From positions 3,426,642 to 3,490,641 of the forward strand of contig JACTAT010000032.1 in NCBI GenBank assembly GCA_014526335.1: DNA of 64,000 bases, in the 5' to 3' direction. Of the stretch, positions 50,201 through 61,200 are shown one piece after another. This DNA comes from Chrysaora quinquecirrha (lineage: Eukaryota > Cnidaria > Scyphozoa > Semaeostomeae > Pelagiidae). Numbering within the stretch: position 1 is the first letter of the stretch; every line of letters starts with the position of its first letter. Under the pieces are notes generated by a model that did no database searches, was not told where the DNA came from, and worked only from the letters and a program-made list of their open reading frames with translations. The translations under genes were made by a program, and so were the position numbers.

Positions 50201-50749
50201 TGACCCCTATAAACTGCGCAACTCTTGTTTCTTTGAAACCATGAAAAATCACGATAAAGTCATGGTGCAGCATTTTAAACCTAAACGTTTTGAAAGTTTG
50301 ATGTCATGAGCCTGTATTACCGTCAAACATTCCCTACATACATAAGTCTCTGTATTGCTACTTAAAAAACATAAATCGCTAATACCCAGTTGCAGCACAG
50401 TCATTCTTAAAAAGAACAGATTCGACAACCACGCTTTCAATTTTTCAAACGATACGTAAAAGGCATCAATCTCTCATTGCTGAATGCACGATTTTGACAG
50501 TCAATGTGGAGATCGCACGCTTTTGTCCCAATGCATTAACAATCTGCGAATCTTGAATTCACAAATGAAATGTTTTTTTTTTCAGGTGCTTTTGTTGATG
50601 TATTCAAGACAAGTATTGCAATGTTTTATGTAACTGGTTTCTTTGCAATAATTGGGTCGTTGTTCTTATTTGTTATCACTTGCACATCAGCCAAAGATCC
50701 AGAGGTCAGTTGTCTTCAGTTAAGAGCGTATTCCTTCCTTGCTGCCTAA
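44006..50749 (+). CDS. MCT-like transporter (SLC16/MFS family), five exons
   Basis: Exons 44006-44258, 46588-46869, 48588-48883, 49145-49514 and 50586-50704 join in consistent phases (1,1,0,1,0) into about 440 residues. An acidic cytosolic N-terminus of about 46 residues is followed by TM1 (WCWVVCFAAFLIILMRKGF, SFGLILPDILKEF). Next come AWIGSIAAFFAYLFGPVTSA, FGFIAGIGCCLFYTPVQVVL, GSNAGTLAMGPLF, YGWRTTYNIMAIQG, a loop and helices of the second half, ending FYVTGFFAIIGSLFLFVITC. Length and the AWIGS and WRTTY patterns fit monocarboxylate transporters, proton-coupled carriers of small acids in the plasma membrane. The usual DGGWGWVV start motif is reduced to KAWCWVV, so the substrate is open. 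The end is either a stop 48 bases past exon 5 (50749) or an extra exon at 56834. Confidence 0.85.
44656..45047. mobile_element. MITE of the TACAC/T-run/ATAAG group, intronic
   Basis: Left end TACACTTTTTTTTTAATAAG, right end inverse GCTTATTAAAAATGAAAAGTG. AAGCAACTTTGAGGGCTG repeats inside as sub-repeats related to the ends. It is inserted in transporter intron 1. Confidence 0.7.
45803..46445. mobile_element. MITE with AGACCCTGTGCACAC ends, intronic
   Basis: Left end AGACCCTGTGCACAC, right end inverted TATGCACGGGGTCT. Internal GGATCGGATCC, GATCC and GTGTACGGAAGGCC words recur. A shorter related patch lies at about 3170-3415. It is in transporter intron 1. Confidence 0.65.
46588..46869 (+). CDS. 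Transporter exon 2
   Basis: 282 bases from acceptor CAATAG to donor GTAAGT, phase 1 at both ends. It encodes AWIGSIAAFFAYLFGPV through SLAMSIAASG, three predicted helices. The ATG at 46569 seen in the open frame lies in the intron. Confidence 0.9.
47319..47541. mobile_element. MITE with CAATCTTGGACAAAATATTTGG-type ends
   Basis: Left end CAATCTTGGAAAAAAATATA, right end inverse CAAATATTTTGTCCAAGATTG. Its partner is at 56401-56634. Overlapping frames of 79 and 77 codons are shadows. It is in transporter intron 2. Confidence 0.7.
48183..48540 (-). mobile_element. Two tRNA-like SINE heads in transporter intron 2
   Basis: On the minus strand two similar segments (about 48193-48270 and 48435-48500) carry an A-box-like AGCTCAGTGGAATTG and a B-box GGTTCGAATCCC or GGTTCAAATCC. 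They resemble tRNAs loosely but lack a full cloverleaf, so they are SINE copies, not tRNA genes. The stretch 48000-48420 repeats related tail sequence (GCTATGTTAATCCTTC-like). Confidence 0.6.
48588..48883 (+). CDS. Transporter exon 3
   Basis: 296 bases from acceptor TTCTAG to donor GTAAGT, phase 1 in and 0 out. It encodes GSNAGTLAMGPLFSKLQQSY through TAFGTYVPKTFL, including the cytosolic central loop between the two halves. Confidence 0.9.
49145..49514 (+). CDS. Transporter exon 4
   Basis: 370 bases from acceptor TTTTAG to donor GTATGC, phase 0 in and 1 out. It encodes ITYASEIGVNPSQSSSLYIY, SGMAGKFIIG and AVFYGLFDGAYGG through LLGPPITG, typical of the second helix bundle. Intron 49515-50585 shows no gene. 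Confidence 0.9.
50586..50704 (+). CDS. Transporter exon 5
   Basis: 119 bases after a T-rich acceptor TTTTCAG, phase 1 in. It encodes GAFVDVFKTSIAMFYVTGFF and the last helix, then ITCTSAKDPE. If GTCAGT is not used as a donor, translation stops 15 codons later. The duplicate at 15774 supports the exon limits. Confidence 0.85.
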
Positions 50750-51176
50750 TTCCTGTCTTTCCCGCTAATTATTTTTTTTTGAAAAATTTCCACCCAGCTT
50801 TCTGGTACACAGAGCAATTTTTCTGAAATGGCTTAAATTTGACTCACTGAACCACGTCTTAAATAAAGTTGCAGTATAAGAGATCTTGTGGCTGCAAGCA
50901 ACAATGACAGCTTTCTTTTTTGATGATTCAATCAAGCTTTATTCAAGCCAACGATTGTAGCACATACAAGGTAAAAAGAAAAAAGCACCTCACTAGAGCT
51001 GTGTACCGGAATTCCAGAGAATTTTTTTCACGGTACGGCCATGAGTATCGAATTGCACCCCAATATGCGAATCTATTTCTGGGGATGTTTTAGGAAAGAG
51101 CCCTTAATATCGCCCCATACAAGTTTATTTAATTTAGACACACGTACAAGATAAACTCAGACACTTTATATCCACC

Positions 51177-51518
51177 CTCAATAGCATGCATCCCAATATT
51201 AAATTTACTCATGATATCTCAACTAACTCCGCACACTTTCTCGACGTTACTGTTAAACTTAACAATGATAATCCCCTCTCCACAGTCTATATAAAACCTA
51301 AAGAGACAGATCATAACTTGCTCAGCTCATCTGCTCATCCTAAACACACCAAACGTTCCACCCCGTACAGTCTTGCCCTCCAAATGCGATGCATTTTCTG
51401 TGACGACGATACATTTAAGAAACGCACTAACGAACTACTGAATTACCATACACGTAGGGGCTACAAACGGAGACATACACGTAACGAAATACGGAAAGCT
51501 TCTAACGTTACGTCATAA
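51177..51518 (+). pseudogene. Penelope-like element, RT C-terminal fragment
   Basis: The frame reads HPNIKFTHDISTNSAHFLDV, then IKPKETDHNLLSSSAHPKHT, KRSTPYSLALQMR and RRGYKRRH. This order (FLDV, KPTD, S-HP-H, IPYSQ, RGY) is typical of the region following the catalytic core of Penelope-like reverse transcriptases. Both ends are truncated and there is no catalytic part nearby. Confidence 0.75.
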
Positions 51519-51639
51519 GACAGCCTTAAGACTAGACATAAAAGAAATGTGGAAACCTATCATCCTAGTGTTTAGTTTTTGAGAAGTGCAAAATTTCAAA
51601 ATTGCGATAAACAGCGAAAAAAAATTTCGGAGATACTTA

Positions 51640-51790
51640 AAACTTTTTTCGTCTGACACTCCGCAGAGTATGGACGTCCGAAACAGACCGAAACAACGAA
51701 CTATGGCGGACTTTGAATCCAGATGCGGCTCGAAATGCACCAATCGGAAAGAGAAGCTGCATTGGCATTGTGTTTTAAACACCAATCAGC
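51640..51790 (+). repeat. Repeat R copy
   Basis: It carries TTTTTTCGTCTGACACTCC, a GACGTCCGAAACAGACCG core and CGAAATGCACCAATCGG. It gives the most complete left end of this repeat. It is inserted just beyond the Penelope fragment. Confidence 0.65.
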
Positions 51791-51799
51791 TGGTCGGAT

Positions 51800-54330
51800 A
51801 CAGCGGCAAGATCCATAGAATTAATTGAAGAGTCCAAGTGAGACAACAAACTCTTTCTGTCTACACAGAACCGGCCTTTTGGTTTTGATGTGGACAGATT
51901 CCAAAATCCCTATGTAAAACATAGATCTTGCGTTGCCATGATTTTGAAACAATCCTCGCTGTAATTTCCTGCACAATTCGGGTTGTCGATATTGTCGTAT
52001 GGCCGTATCATGTTTGAGACTAAGTTGTTGTTTGGACCCACGGGGTGGTTGCTCTCTTTGCCGAAAATTGTGCTAAAGAATATTAGTAGGTACATGTTTT
52101 TTATCCTATCTCCTGATCTCTGTGACTTACGTACCTGGCATCACACTGGCACGAAATTCATGAATAACCAAACTCTTTTGTGTGGTATGTACGCAGTCTT
52201 TTTCAATAGATAGTAGAACTTTCGGGTGCCCCCACTAACCGACGGGTGGCAGCAGCGAAGCGCTTAGTAATGGCCTTTTTAATTTGATTTTTGAATCGCT
52301 ATGAGACGTTTCCTATCCAAGGAATTTTAGGTAAACAGGGCAGTTTTGCGGACCATACTTTTTATCAGCCGAAAATCATCGTGAGAAGGTTTTTTTGAAG
52401 AACCTTCTGAGGTTTTCGGCAACTATTCATTAACAAACCTTTACGATACTTTTAGAAAACCCTGCTTGAGGGTTATTAGCAGAATCTTTCAAGTGTTTTA
52501 AGAAGAACTCATATTTCGCCCATTTCGCCCCCGTTATTCCGCTGTTATTCCGCCGCCTTTCTGAAAAGCTCTGCGCTACAATTTTTAAAAACTTCCCAAT
52601 TTTAAACAAGAGAATGGATGTTAGAGTTCAACATTGTATTTTGTACAAAATAACTCATAAAAAAGAACTACAAATGAAAAATATTGATTAACATTTCAGT
52701 AGTAAATTGTTCAAATTAAATTATGTACTTGTCCTTTCAATGCGAGTTTCCTTAACTTTGCATTTTCCTTCTTCTTTACAACTTCTTCATACTTCTTCGT
52801 TTCTTCGTCCATTTTGTTTTTCCTTCATTGTTCTTTCATCTCTAACTGCATCTTATGTTTCCTCGCGTTCCTTCTCTTCTTCTCTTCTATTTGATAAAGT
52901 TAGGTAATTCCATCTCTTCCTTCTCTTGTTCACCTTCTTTCATTTTATGCAGTCTTTCATCTCACCTTGAAAAAAGGAAGCACAGAAACGTAATTATGGA
53001 GTATCAAATGATATATATCGAAATAAACAAGATATAAAGGCTCCCTTAGCTGCTTTATTACAAATGCCTGCTTACCGGAACTTTTTCAGCCGCTTTTTCG
53101 GGCACAACATCAACATAAAAACTTATGTGAACAGGTTGGTCGACGTGTTTCAACGACATCAGGCCAAAATCATATTCTATGCATTTGTGCTTTTAGAAAT
53201 ATATCTCAAAAGCTGATTGTTTAAACAAGGCAAGCATTGTTTGGCAAGCAGATCTTGCGTGTTTGCAAAGTCAAATAACATTCAATGGCTTGCCATTGCT
53301 TATATCATAGCATCCACGTGAAAAACGCAGGCCTAGGGGCTATTTTTCTCCTCATTTCGTATTCGTACACGTGCATAGTCAAAATACTTTTCAACTTCTT
53401 AAGACAGCTATAGTTCACAAAAATGCTTTCGAAAAATAGCTAAAAATTAAGGGAAATAAAACTCACTTGATATCATAAAGCTTCTCTTGTCATCTTGAAC
53501 TTGTAAGGCATTCGTCTTCTTCAATTGGCTGGCATTTCACTTGACATCACCTTACTTTTTCTTTCAAAGTCTGTCACACGCATTCTGTCCAATCAGCTTC
53601 TTTCTTTCACATGGTACACAGGAATGGCGGGAAGAATAGGCCAATCACGTAGCGTGCAGGCCAAGGTTTTGTGAAAAACCATATGAAAAACCCTGAAACC
53701 TTTACACATTCAACGTTCGAATTGATTTAACTATTTCAAATTGAACTTTCTCATATTTTAATAAAAAAAGACTCTGATACACAAGTCCGTGGTCAAACTT
53801 TGCTTCTCTTCTACTGAGCCAAATCAAGATAAATGATTTTGCCATTTTGTTTCAAAGTCAGAAAGAATTTGCTAGTGTGACTTTACTGAAATTAATTTCT
53901 TAGAAGTTAAATTTCAGGTTTGACGTATACGAATAATCAGAGCTTTCCAAAGAATCCTGTTCAAAAAGTTTCCGAGTCTGATATCGCTTATATCAACTCA
54001 AGTTTTAAGCACTAGTATCTGAACCTAAGGACGTTAAAATGTTGTACACTATTTGCGTACTTGCAAAAAACCTTTTTAAGGTTTTAGAGCAAAACTCAAC
54101 GAGTCGAGCGCTGAAATTAACAGGAAAAACCTTTACAATGTTTTTGAAAGAACCTCAAGTTTTTGGCACAAAACCTAAATAGATTTTTTCTTTTAAATGT
54201 TAATACGAAAAACCCCTTTGCAGTTTAAGAACATTTTTTCTCTTTCAAAGACCTTCAAAGGATTTATAAAAGAACTTTCTTGTTTGAAAAACCTCCTTGC
54301 CCTCCAAAAAACATTTCAAAAGCCTTTATT
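51800..54330. other. No supported gene
   Basis: AT-rich sequence with a T/C-rich patch (52750-52940), a fragment of the CAAACATTG MITE group near 53225-53310, and repeated AAAACCTTT-type words from 54060 to 54330. The short frames here have no recognisable domains. Confidence 0.45.
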
Positions 54331-54335
54331 TCTAA

Positions 54336-54665
54336 GATTGCAGAAGAAAAACGACAACTTTAATTTTTGAAAAAATAAAAAGTCAAATTATAATGGTAAT
54401 AGGCAGCTTTACCATTATAATTTGACTTTAGTATAATAGTTTCGGCGTTTTTTGTTTTTCTTGTTTTTTCTTTGTTTTTACACTTTAATTGTAATTAGGT
54501 TTTTTAGATCTTTTCCCTTTTGCCTCTTTAAATTATTATTGTTACCTAGCTTTGTAATAAATTCAACGTTTTTATTTTAATTTCTCATTAACTGAAGATG
54601 GATTGAGTAATCCGAAACATGTCTTGTTCGAAAATAAAAGTTGTCGTTTTTCTTCTGCAATTTCT
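54336..54665. mobile_element. Hairpin-bearing element with 20+ base inverted ends
   Basis: Ends TTGCAGAAGAAAAACGACAA and inverse TTGTCGTTTTTCTTCTGCAA. A second perfect hairpin (AAAGTCAAATTATAATGGTA and its complement) lies at about 54370-54428. Copies of TTTCTAAGATTG flank it at 54329-54340 and 54690-54701, like a target-site duplication. The right half carries a hammerhead-like core, suggesting a Penelope-like terminal region. Confidence 0.55.
54560..54650 (+). ncRNA. Hammerhead-ribozyme-like motif
   Basis: CTGAAGA (54592-54598) fits the CUGANGA core. A T bulge and a five-pair stem II (GGATT/AATCC) follow, then GAAA (54614-54617). ACA/TGT can form stem III around a five-base loop, and the AAAATAAAAGTTG that follows can pair with CAACGTTTTTATTTT upstream as stem I. 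Hammerheads are known in Penelope-like elements. The bulged T makes activity doubtful. Confidence 0.4.
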
Positions 54666-54951
54666 CGCAAATGCGCTGTTAAACAGAAATTTCTAAGATT
54701 GTAGCGCTGGTCCCAATGGGCTCACCACGGCAACTCCGTACTTTTGTCGGTACATCTCATTGTTGAAGCTGAACTCTACCGACCTGGTAGCAAACTCCAT
54801 CAATTCGACAAAAGGTACCTTAGTAAAAAGACTCCTGATGTCAAAAGAACACATAAAGCGTTAGCCGGGTCTAGTTGAAGGTTTTGAATAACATTAGCTT
54901 CCTAGTCTTCCACCATTGAAGTCCAACATTTCTAATAATTTTAACATTTAC

Positions 54952-55280
54952 AGAACTCACAAGACTGTAAAGAAGCTTTGCCACAGCCACCTGTACTTAG
55001 CTACAGACGACCAAAAAACTTCAGCGATTACCAGGTTAGTGTCAAAGTCAATACTGACACTATCTGTGGTATCTGGGGGGGGGGGGAGGGTATCTACAAA
55101 TGTTCCTCTAGACGCGACTGCAGTTCTTGCAAACACATACAGAACAGGGCCAATACTGTTATCTTTACAAACTCTCTAACTAGACCTTTGACATTACACA
55201 ACGACTTGACTGTAACTCTACTTACGTCATCTGTTACAGTGTCAGAAATGCATATGAGACAAAAAGATATAAGAACATGA
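54952..55280 (+). pseudogene. Penelope-like element, linker and zinc-knuckle-like fragment
   Basis: One frame reads PPVLSYRRPKNFSDYQVSVK, then GIYKCSSRRDCSSCKHIQNR and FTNSLTRPLTL. A change of frame then gives TCNSTYVI. In Penelope-like proteins the motif FRRPKN is followed by a C-x-x-C-type segment and CxSxNVVY before the GIY-YIG nuclease. That nuclease is missing here. A run of 13 G interrupts the reading frame near 55075-55090. Confidence 0.7.
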
Positions 55281-55446
55281 GGCTTCAGAGGCTGAAGAAC
55301 ATTTCAAGGCTTTGTGGAGCTTGACAGTTTTTTCTAGTTGTTTAATTTTTTGAAATAAAAACATAAGAAAACGATAAAACCAAGTAAGCACAACAATATT
55401 TGTAGTAAAAGTAGTTAATATTTGTTCCAGAGAAGGTAATAACGGC

Positions 55447-55815
55447 ATGGAAGCAATAGCAATTGGCTATGCAAAAGAAGTCCCTCAGCGCTGTGTAGCC
55501 ACCATTGTCTGTCAACTGAGATCTGGTGATGCTTTTCTCATCATCGGAACTTCAGAATGGGCGGTCAGTGTGCCATCGAAGTGCCAAAATGCCCTTCGCT
55601 TCTGGGGGTTAGACGAAGAAACGAAGTTTTTTCCGCAGACCAGCACACTATGTCCATGCCGACAACCAGAGCCCGAGGACACTAGTCGAAAGCATGAAAA
55701 GAGTGAAAAAGAAGACAAGTACCTAAACCAAGCAAGCAGGGTGGGTGGATGGTACAAAAATCGCTTGTCAAGCACTTTGAAACGTTCTCCGTTCACAGTT
55801 CATATTCGGTTTTAA
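55447..55815 (+). CDS. Unrecognised 122-codon frame
   Basis: An ATG-to-stop frame, richer in G+C than its surroundings. The middle is acidic and basic (PEPEDTSRKHEKSEKEDKY) and a cysteine pair TLCPCRQPEP lies before it. No domain is recognised. It could be a small intronless gene, a single exon or a chance frame, since the opposite strand is open as well. Sequence 55816-56300 shows no feature. Confidence 0.25.
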   Translation: MEAIAIGYAKEVPQRCVATIVCQLRSGDAFLIIGTSEWAVSVPSKCQNALRFWGLDEETKFFPQTSTLCPCRQPEPEDTSRKHEKSEKEDKYLNQASRVGGWYKNRLSSTLKRSPFTVHIRF

Positions 55816-56400
55816 TGATAAGCACAGACCGCGTGGCAAAAATTTATAGCCGCCAAATTTAAACGCACGATTTAACCCGATTCACCATAGCAACACTGCT
55901 GTATAAGGAAATGCTTTGTATGAAAAAGCTTCCACCAATCATGAGACAGCTCAAAAGCTTCTCTACCTCTAATGCGATGCAAGAGGGCAATAATAACATA
56001 AAAGCCCCTGTCACATATTAAACCCGAATAAATTGCATTTAGTCGTGCCTTGAAATAAACTTGAAAACTTTACATCAAAATTATTTCAACCCCATCAATG
56101 TCAGAAATGTCAATCATACAAACGTATGCGATATTATGATTGATATTATACGTTTTTTAAAAGCAAGAAAATTAAGAACATGTTAAAAACATTTAAAGCC
56201 TTCAAATCGAAAAAAATTAAAAACATTGCATGGCTTTCTTCAATTTCAGTGTTTTTTATAAAACAAACGTTTATTCTTCTGAAATTGCCTTGTTAAACCA
56301 CATTGCAACTTAAATTGAAGCATAGCGATGTTGTGGCTACAGTGAAAAGACTTGTATTTCACTGCACCAAAGGCGCAATAACAGCTGTCTGCTTTTTAAC

Positions 56401-56634
56401 GCAATCTACAATCTTGGACAAATATTTGGAACAAGGCGTCTTTACAGAGAAACACGGCTTAGCGATTTCCTATTTTAAAAACTTCAGTGCTTCTCCCGTT
56501 CAACCGTCAAAACAATGTTGGCAGTAAAACAAGCCAAATTTTGTTCGAAACAACATTGTAGTTGGAGAGAAGGGGGAATCCACATATGATAGCAGAACTA
56601 TACAAGCTGTTCCAATATATTTTGTCAAAGATCG
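56401..56634. mobile_element. MITE of the CAATCTTGG group
   Basis: Left end CAATCTTGGACAAATATTTGG, right end inverse CCAATATATTTTGTCAAAGAT. It resembles 47319-47541 throughout. A 60-base direct repeat (GAAGCATAGCGATGTTG-like) flanks it at about 56305 and 56700. Confidence 0.65.
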
Positions 56635-56833
56635 TGGCTTTATGTGCTGGATATTTTTCTGAAATGGCCTAAATGTGGTTTGTTAAACCGCATTTGAGAT
56701 TAAAATTGAAGCATGGCGTTGTTATGGCTACAGTGAAAAGGCTTCGACTCTATTGAAGCAAGCCGCAAAAATGACTTCCTCTCTCTTGATAAAGATGTTT
56801 TTAGCAATTTGACTGATTTTCCTCATTTTACAG

Positions 56834-56932
56834 CGACTGCAGCTGATAACCAACGACGATAACAACAACAACAGGTGGTCAATAAACAAAAAAGATGACA
56901 GAATTTTTATTTTGACAACAAAACAGAACTGA
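56834..56932 (+). CDS. Possible last exon of the transporter
   Basis: After an acceptor TTTTACAG, the sequence CGACTGCAGCTGATAACCAA resembles the one that follows the transporter-exon remnant at 15774-15892 (see 16726). In phase 0 it would add RLQLITNDDNNNN and then KKDDRIFILTTKQN before a stop. The case rests on the conserved order of the two exon copies. RNA data would decide between this and the stop at 50749. Confidence 0.35.
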   Translation, partial: RLQLITNDDNNNNRWSINKKDDRIFILTTKQN

Positions 56933-57301
56933 TCCCTTGGTTAGTGAAAGAGCAGAGAATTGGGAACTTTTTAGATCATTGGTAGTGTGACTCTCTTTAA
57001 CATGTTTTAGTTAATTTTTAGATTGTAATGTAGATTACGTAGTAGACTACTTTCTTAATTTCAGTTACGAAAGTAACTTGAATAATTCTATATTAGTATA
57101 TTGCTTTTAAATTCTAATTACCGTGATACATTTTGCAAGTTTCATAACAGATATCCCTTTATCTCAGTGGGAACAAGCTGAAACAAAGTTGGGATCAGTG
57201 TGAACTAGTCGGGATAAAGTGCGGATTCGGATTCTGCTACTCTATCCATTGCAGACTAATAGGCATGATCTCATTGGGTATCTTAATAATTCTATTTGTA
57301 G

Positions 57302-58237
57302 GCAATGATGGCCAACATTAACAAAGACGAATACTCTCTACTGTCAAGAGGACTTAACTTTTGCCCCACACCACAGCGCATAGACTGGAACGAACTTAAA
57401 GCTGACCTTACCGAATTTGAACGCAGACTGAGACTTAAACATTACTTCAGACATAAAACAGTCAGTGACCGACCTGACAAGGACGATGAAGAGAAGACAC
57501 ACGAATACAAGAAACCCAGCAACTGGACACCACCACGTAACCTCGACCCAGCACTAGACTTCTATATTAACAATATAGAACGCGACATAGACAAAATTAC
57601 GCCTACAAAGCTATCTGACAATCTTACTAAAACAGAACGCACAGCCCTTACACAGTTGACTAAACGTACTGACATTGTTATCAAACCCGCTGACAAAGGG
57701 TCTGATACAGTAGTCATGGACAAACAGTTTTACATAGACGAGTGCAACAGACAGCTGAACGACACCAACTTTTACGAAAAACTTAACAAGGACATGACAA
57801 ACAAAGTCACCAGAACAGTAACACAATGCTTGCAACAGATGAAACAAAACAAATACATAGCAAAAGACACCTACAGCTACCTTCTTCCACACCAACCACG
57901 CTGCTCCAGATTCTACACACTTCCTAAAATCCACAAAAACAGACAGAACCCTCCTGGCAGACCCATTATCTCAGCTAACGGCCATCCCACAGAACACATC
58001 TCTGAATACGTCAGCCATATTCTTATTCCACTGGTCTTCAAACTTCCATCTTACATCAAAGACACCACACACTTTCTCAACAAGCTTTCCACACTCGGCA
58101 ATCTCCCCAAGGACTCTCTTCTTGTCACTCTTGATGTCTCTTCTCTTTACACTAACATTCCTCATGCTGAAGGCATTGAGGCTGCCAGGTCACATCTCAA
58201 CAAACGCTCCAAACTTAACCCACCTACAGAAACAGTA
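57302..58237 (+). pseudogene. Penelope-like reverse transcriptase, 3'-truncated
   Basis: About 310 codons run from ATG 57305. The N-terminal region is typical of the family (LLSRGLNFCPTPQRIDW, RRLRLKHYF). RT blocks follow: IKPADKGSDTVVMDKQFYID, FYTLPKIHKNRQNPPGRPII and LLVTLDVSSLYTNIPHAEGI. The frame is intact up to LNPPTETVC, then the sequence changes abruptly into the AT-rich block and stops at 58270. The catalytic YxDD block, thumb and GIY-YIG nuclease are missing, so it cannot move by itself. Confidence 0.85.
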
Positions 58238-58239
58238 TG

Positions 58240-61200
58240 TGACTTTAAATGTATTAAATTTTTTGGTTAAACAGCAAAGATATTGAGGGAATAAAGGTCA
58301 AAATATTCATTTATTGAAAATTTCAATGGAGAATCTTTAAATTTTAGGTTTAATTCCACAAATTTGTAAAGTATATATTTAAATGCATGAAATAGTTAGT
58401 TTAATCATCATTGCTTTGAAAACTCATGTCATTAAAATATGATATTGAACTCAAACTTATAGAATGAAATCAGCATTCAATTTTAAAATTGATTGAGTGA
58501 TTACATAGTGAATCAATAAGTGACATAAGGATTCGATTTCGTGACATAGCAATTTATGCAAAATAAGTTATCTTAATTTGTTAGTCAAATTTCATTGTCA
58601 ATGATTATCATGAAGAATTTTTCAAAATTTAACATTCAATTTTAATCTGATCATGGCAGTTCAATACGTGTAAATTGTTATGATTCATAATTTACAATAT
58701 ACCTCTAGAGTCGATTGTCTTAATGCTATTCAAGTTACATTGCATTAATGATACTGAACTTGCTAGATTCAATCATAGAATGAACTGACAACCATTGACA
58801 TATCATGAACTCATAATTAACAATGGATCAACATGGTATGTATTACTTACATTTGCAATATAATGCAATTTAAAATGTTTCTAATTGATGTTCAATTCAT
58901 TTTGGATCAATGATTACGAATTAATGATCAATAATTTAACTTATGCACTGTATCAATATTAGACACGAAAATGAATATATACAAGCTAAAATTCCTTAAA
59001 CTGATCGAATCTATGTGATCATGAACATGTCATGCATTTAAATATAAGCCTAATAGATCTAACCTTAGATTTCTTGAACCTTGACAAATGCTTATACAGA
59101 ACTGATAAATGAAAGCGTAATCGATTGACTTGTAATGTAGATGATAACATTTGATTCATGAATTTCCCTAATGGAATAAATGTACATACTAAAGTAAAGC
59201 ATGCTTCATGAATTACAGAGATTTTAAACGATTTGCATGCTGAAAAAATTAGTCAGTACGGAATGCAGGATTGAGAAATGAGTGCTTATAAAATTAAAGA
59301 TCTATCAAATAAGTATGGAAGAACTATGAGAAATATTAAATTGCAGTTTCTGAAATTATTACAGAAACGATTAACAATGATGTTAAGACTTTCAGAATAT
59401 TCATGACAAAATATTCATTTAACATTGCATGTCATTAAAGATTGACAGATATTTATAAGAAGATTAAATGCTGTTTCAATTAGAGAATTACTAAACAAAA
59501 TTAACGATGTTGATAATTGTTTATTTCAATGTGACAATAATCAGAGGCTTAATAATGTTCATAAGAATGTAAGAGTTTGACATATGTATTCAAAGTATGA
59601 GTATTTAGGAATTTAATGATACATTAATCAATAATCTTTATTTACATAAGATCTCAACTTATTAAAGATGAATAAGCTGTCTTTGCAATTAATGCATTTT
59701 AAAATTTTAGTCATTGATCAAACTTGCTTGTAAGATTGTATTAGTCTGTTATTGAACACTTAGTAAATTGAGAAGATTTCAAACAAATTATTTGATCAAA
59801 TTGCCCTCAATACATATATTGATTTTGTTACCTGCTGAAACTTTGATAATAAACACTTCTGGTGATAATTATAGTTAATTAGCCTTTTTCACTACTGGTA
59901 AATTTATTGAATTACAATTGTGAAAGTTGCAAAGATTATCTAATTATTGTTCTTGATAACATGGTGCAAATTTGAATCAAAATCTTGAAATTAGCTATGA
60001 CTTAATTTAATGAATGTTACATTTGAATTTGCATGCTACATGCATCATAACTGTGTTGCACATATATTAGAAGTAATTTATCTAAATGCTACTGTTTATG
60101 TGTTTAACTGTGTTACATTAACAAACTTCGGATTGATATTTGCAAATACTTTTTGCATTCTCATATTTTTAGAATATTGTTCAAAATGTTGGAGAGCAAT
60201 CAACAATATCTTTATTTGAATCAATTAATTGTTAAGTAGTGCAAATGAGAGATTGTTATAGTGCTAGAGTCAGATTGCATTAAATGTTATGTATCAGTAA
60301 ATTACATTGATCAGAACATGATTAGATAGAGCTTGACCTGCAAATTTAAGATTACTGTAGAGCTTGATCAATCTATCAAAATCTAGGATGCTTAGCAGTT
60401 AAATTGCATTTGAAAAACATAATGTATCAAGCATTCATTTTATGAATCATTTGGAATCAAGATTTTATTAATCATTCAATAATGCAATATTTATTGAATC
60501 TATATTCTTAAACTCAGGATTTCCAAAACTTAACTTAGAATTCATGAATTTCGATTGAATCACTTTAGCGAATTTCGAACATTCGTAAATCATGAAATGT
60601 ACGATTTTGATTGCAATGTTTACATTCGATTCAATTCATTGAAAGATTTGCAATGGAGATTGATGATTCAATCAATTTGGAATTGAATAATTCAAATTAG
60701 AATTCAAGCATTGAATGCAGTTTTATCACGTTCAGCAAACATTTAAACTGTTGAATAATTATAATCAGATTGTGAAGCATATAGACGACTTGATTGTAAC
60801 ATAATTATAACGTATGAACTAGATTTGAGTACGATTGACATTGTTATGTAAACTTTCGTAAACATTTAAGACTATAATTCATCTAATTATACTGAATACA
60901 TTGAATTACGATTAGTATGTATTCTGTTTAATCATCAAATCACTGTGAGTTATTTTTTTATGAATCTTAGCGCAATTACCTTTCTTTGCGAATAACGTCA
61001 TAGCTTATTATTCTAGTTGATCATACATTAGTAGATTTATCTACATTAAAGTTATAACGATAAATTGTAATTTATTTTAACTTGTGGATTTTTTCTTCAT
61101 GAAGTTAACGGATTCTATTAAATTAGTTTTATTCAATAAGATAAAATTGTTCGATATTTCTTTTCATCATTGCTAAAAATTTCGTTTGATTCTTGCAAAT

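Noticed and set aside
55512..55796. 94-codon minus-strand frame opposite the 122-codon frame
   Set aside because: It mirrors the plus-strand frame with no domain; at most one of the two can be real.
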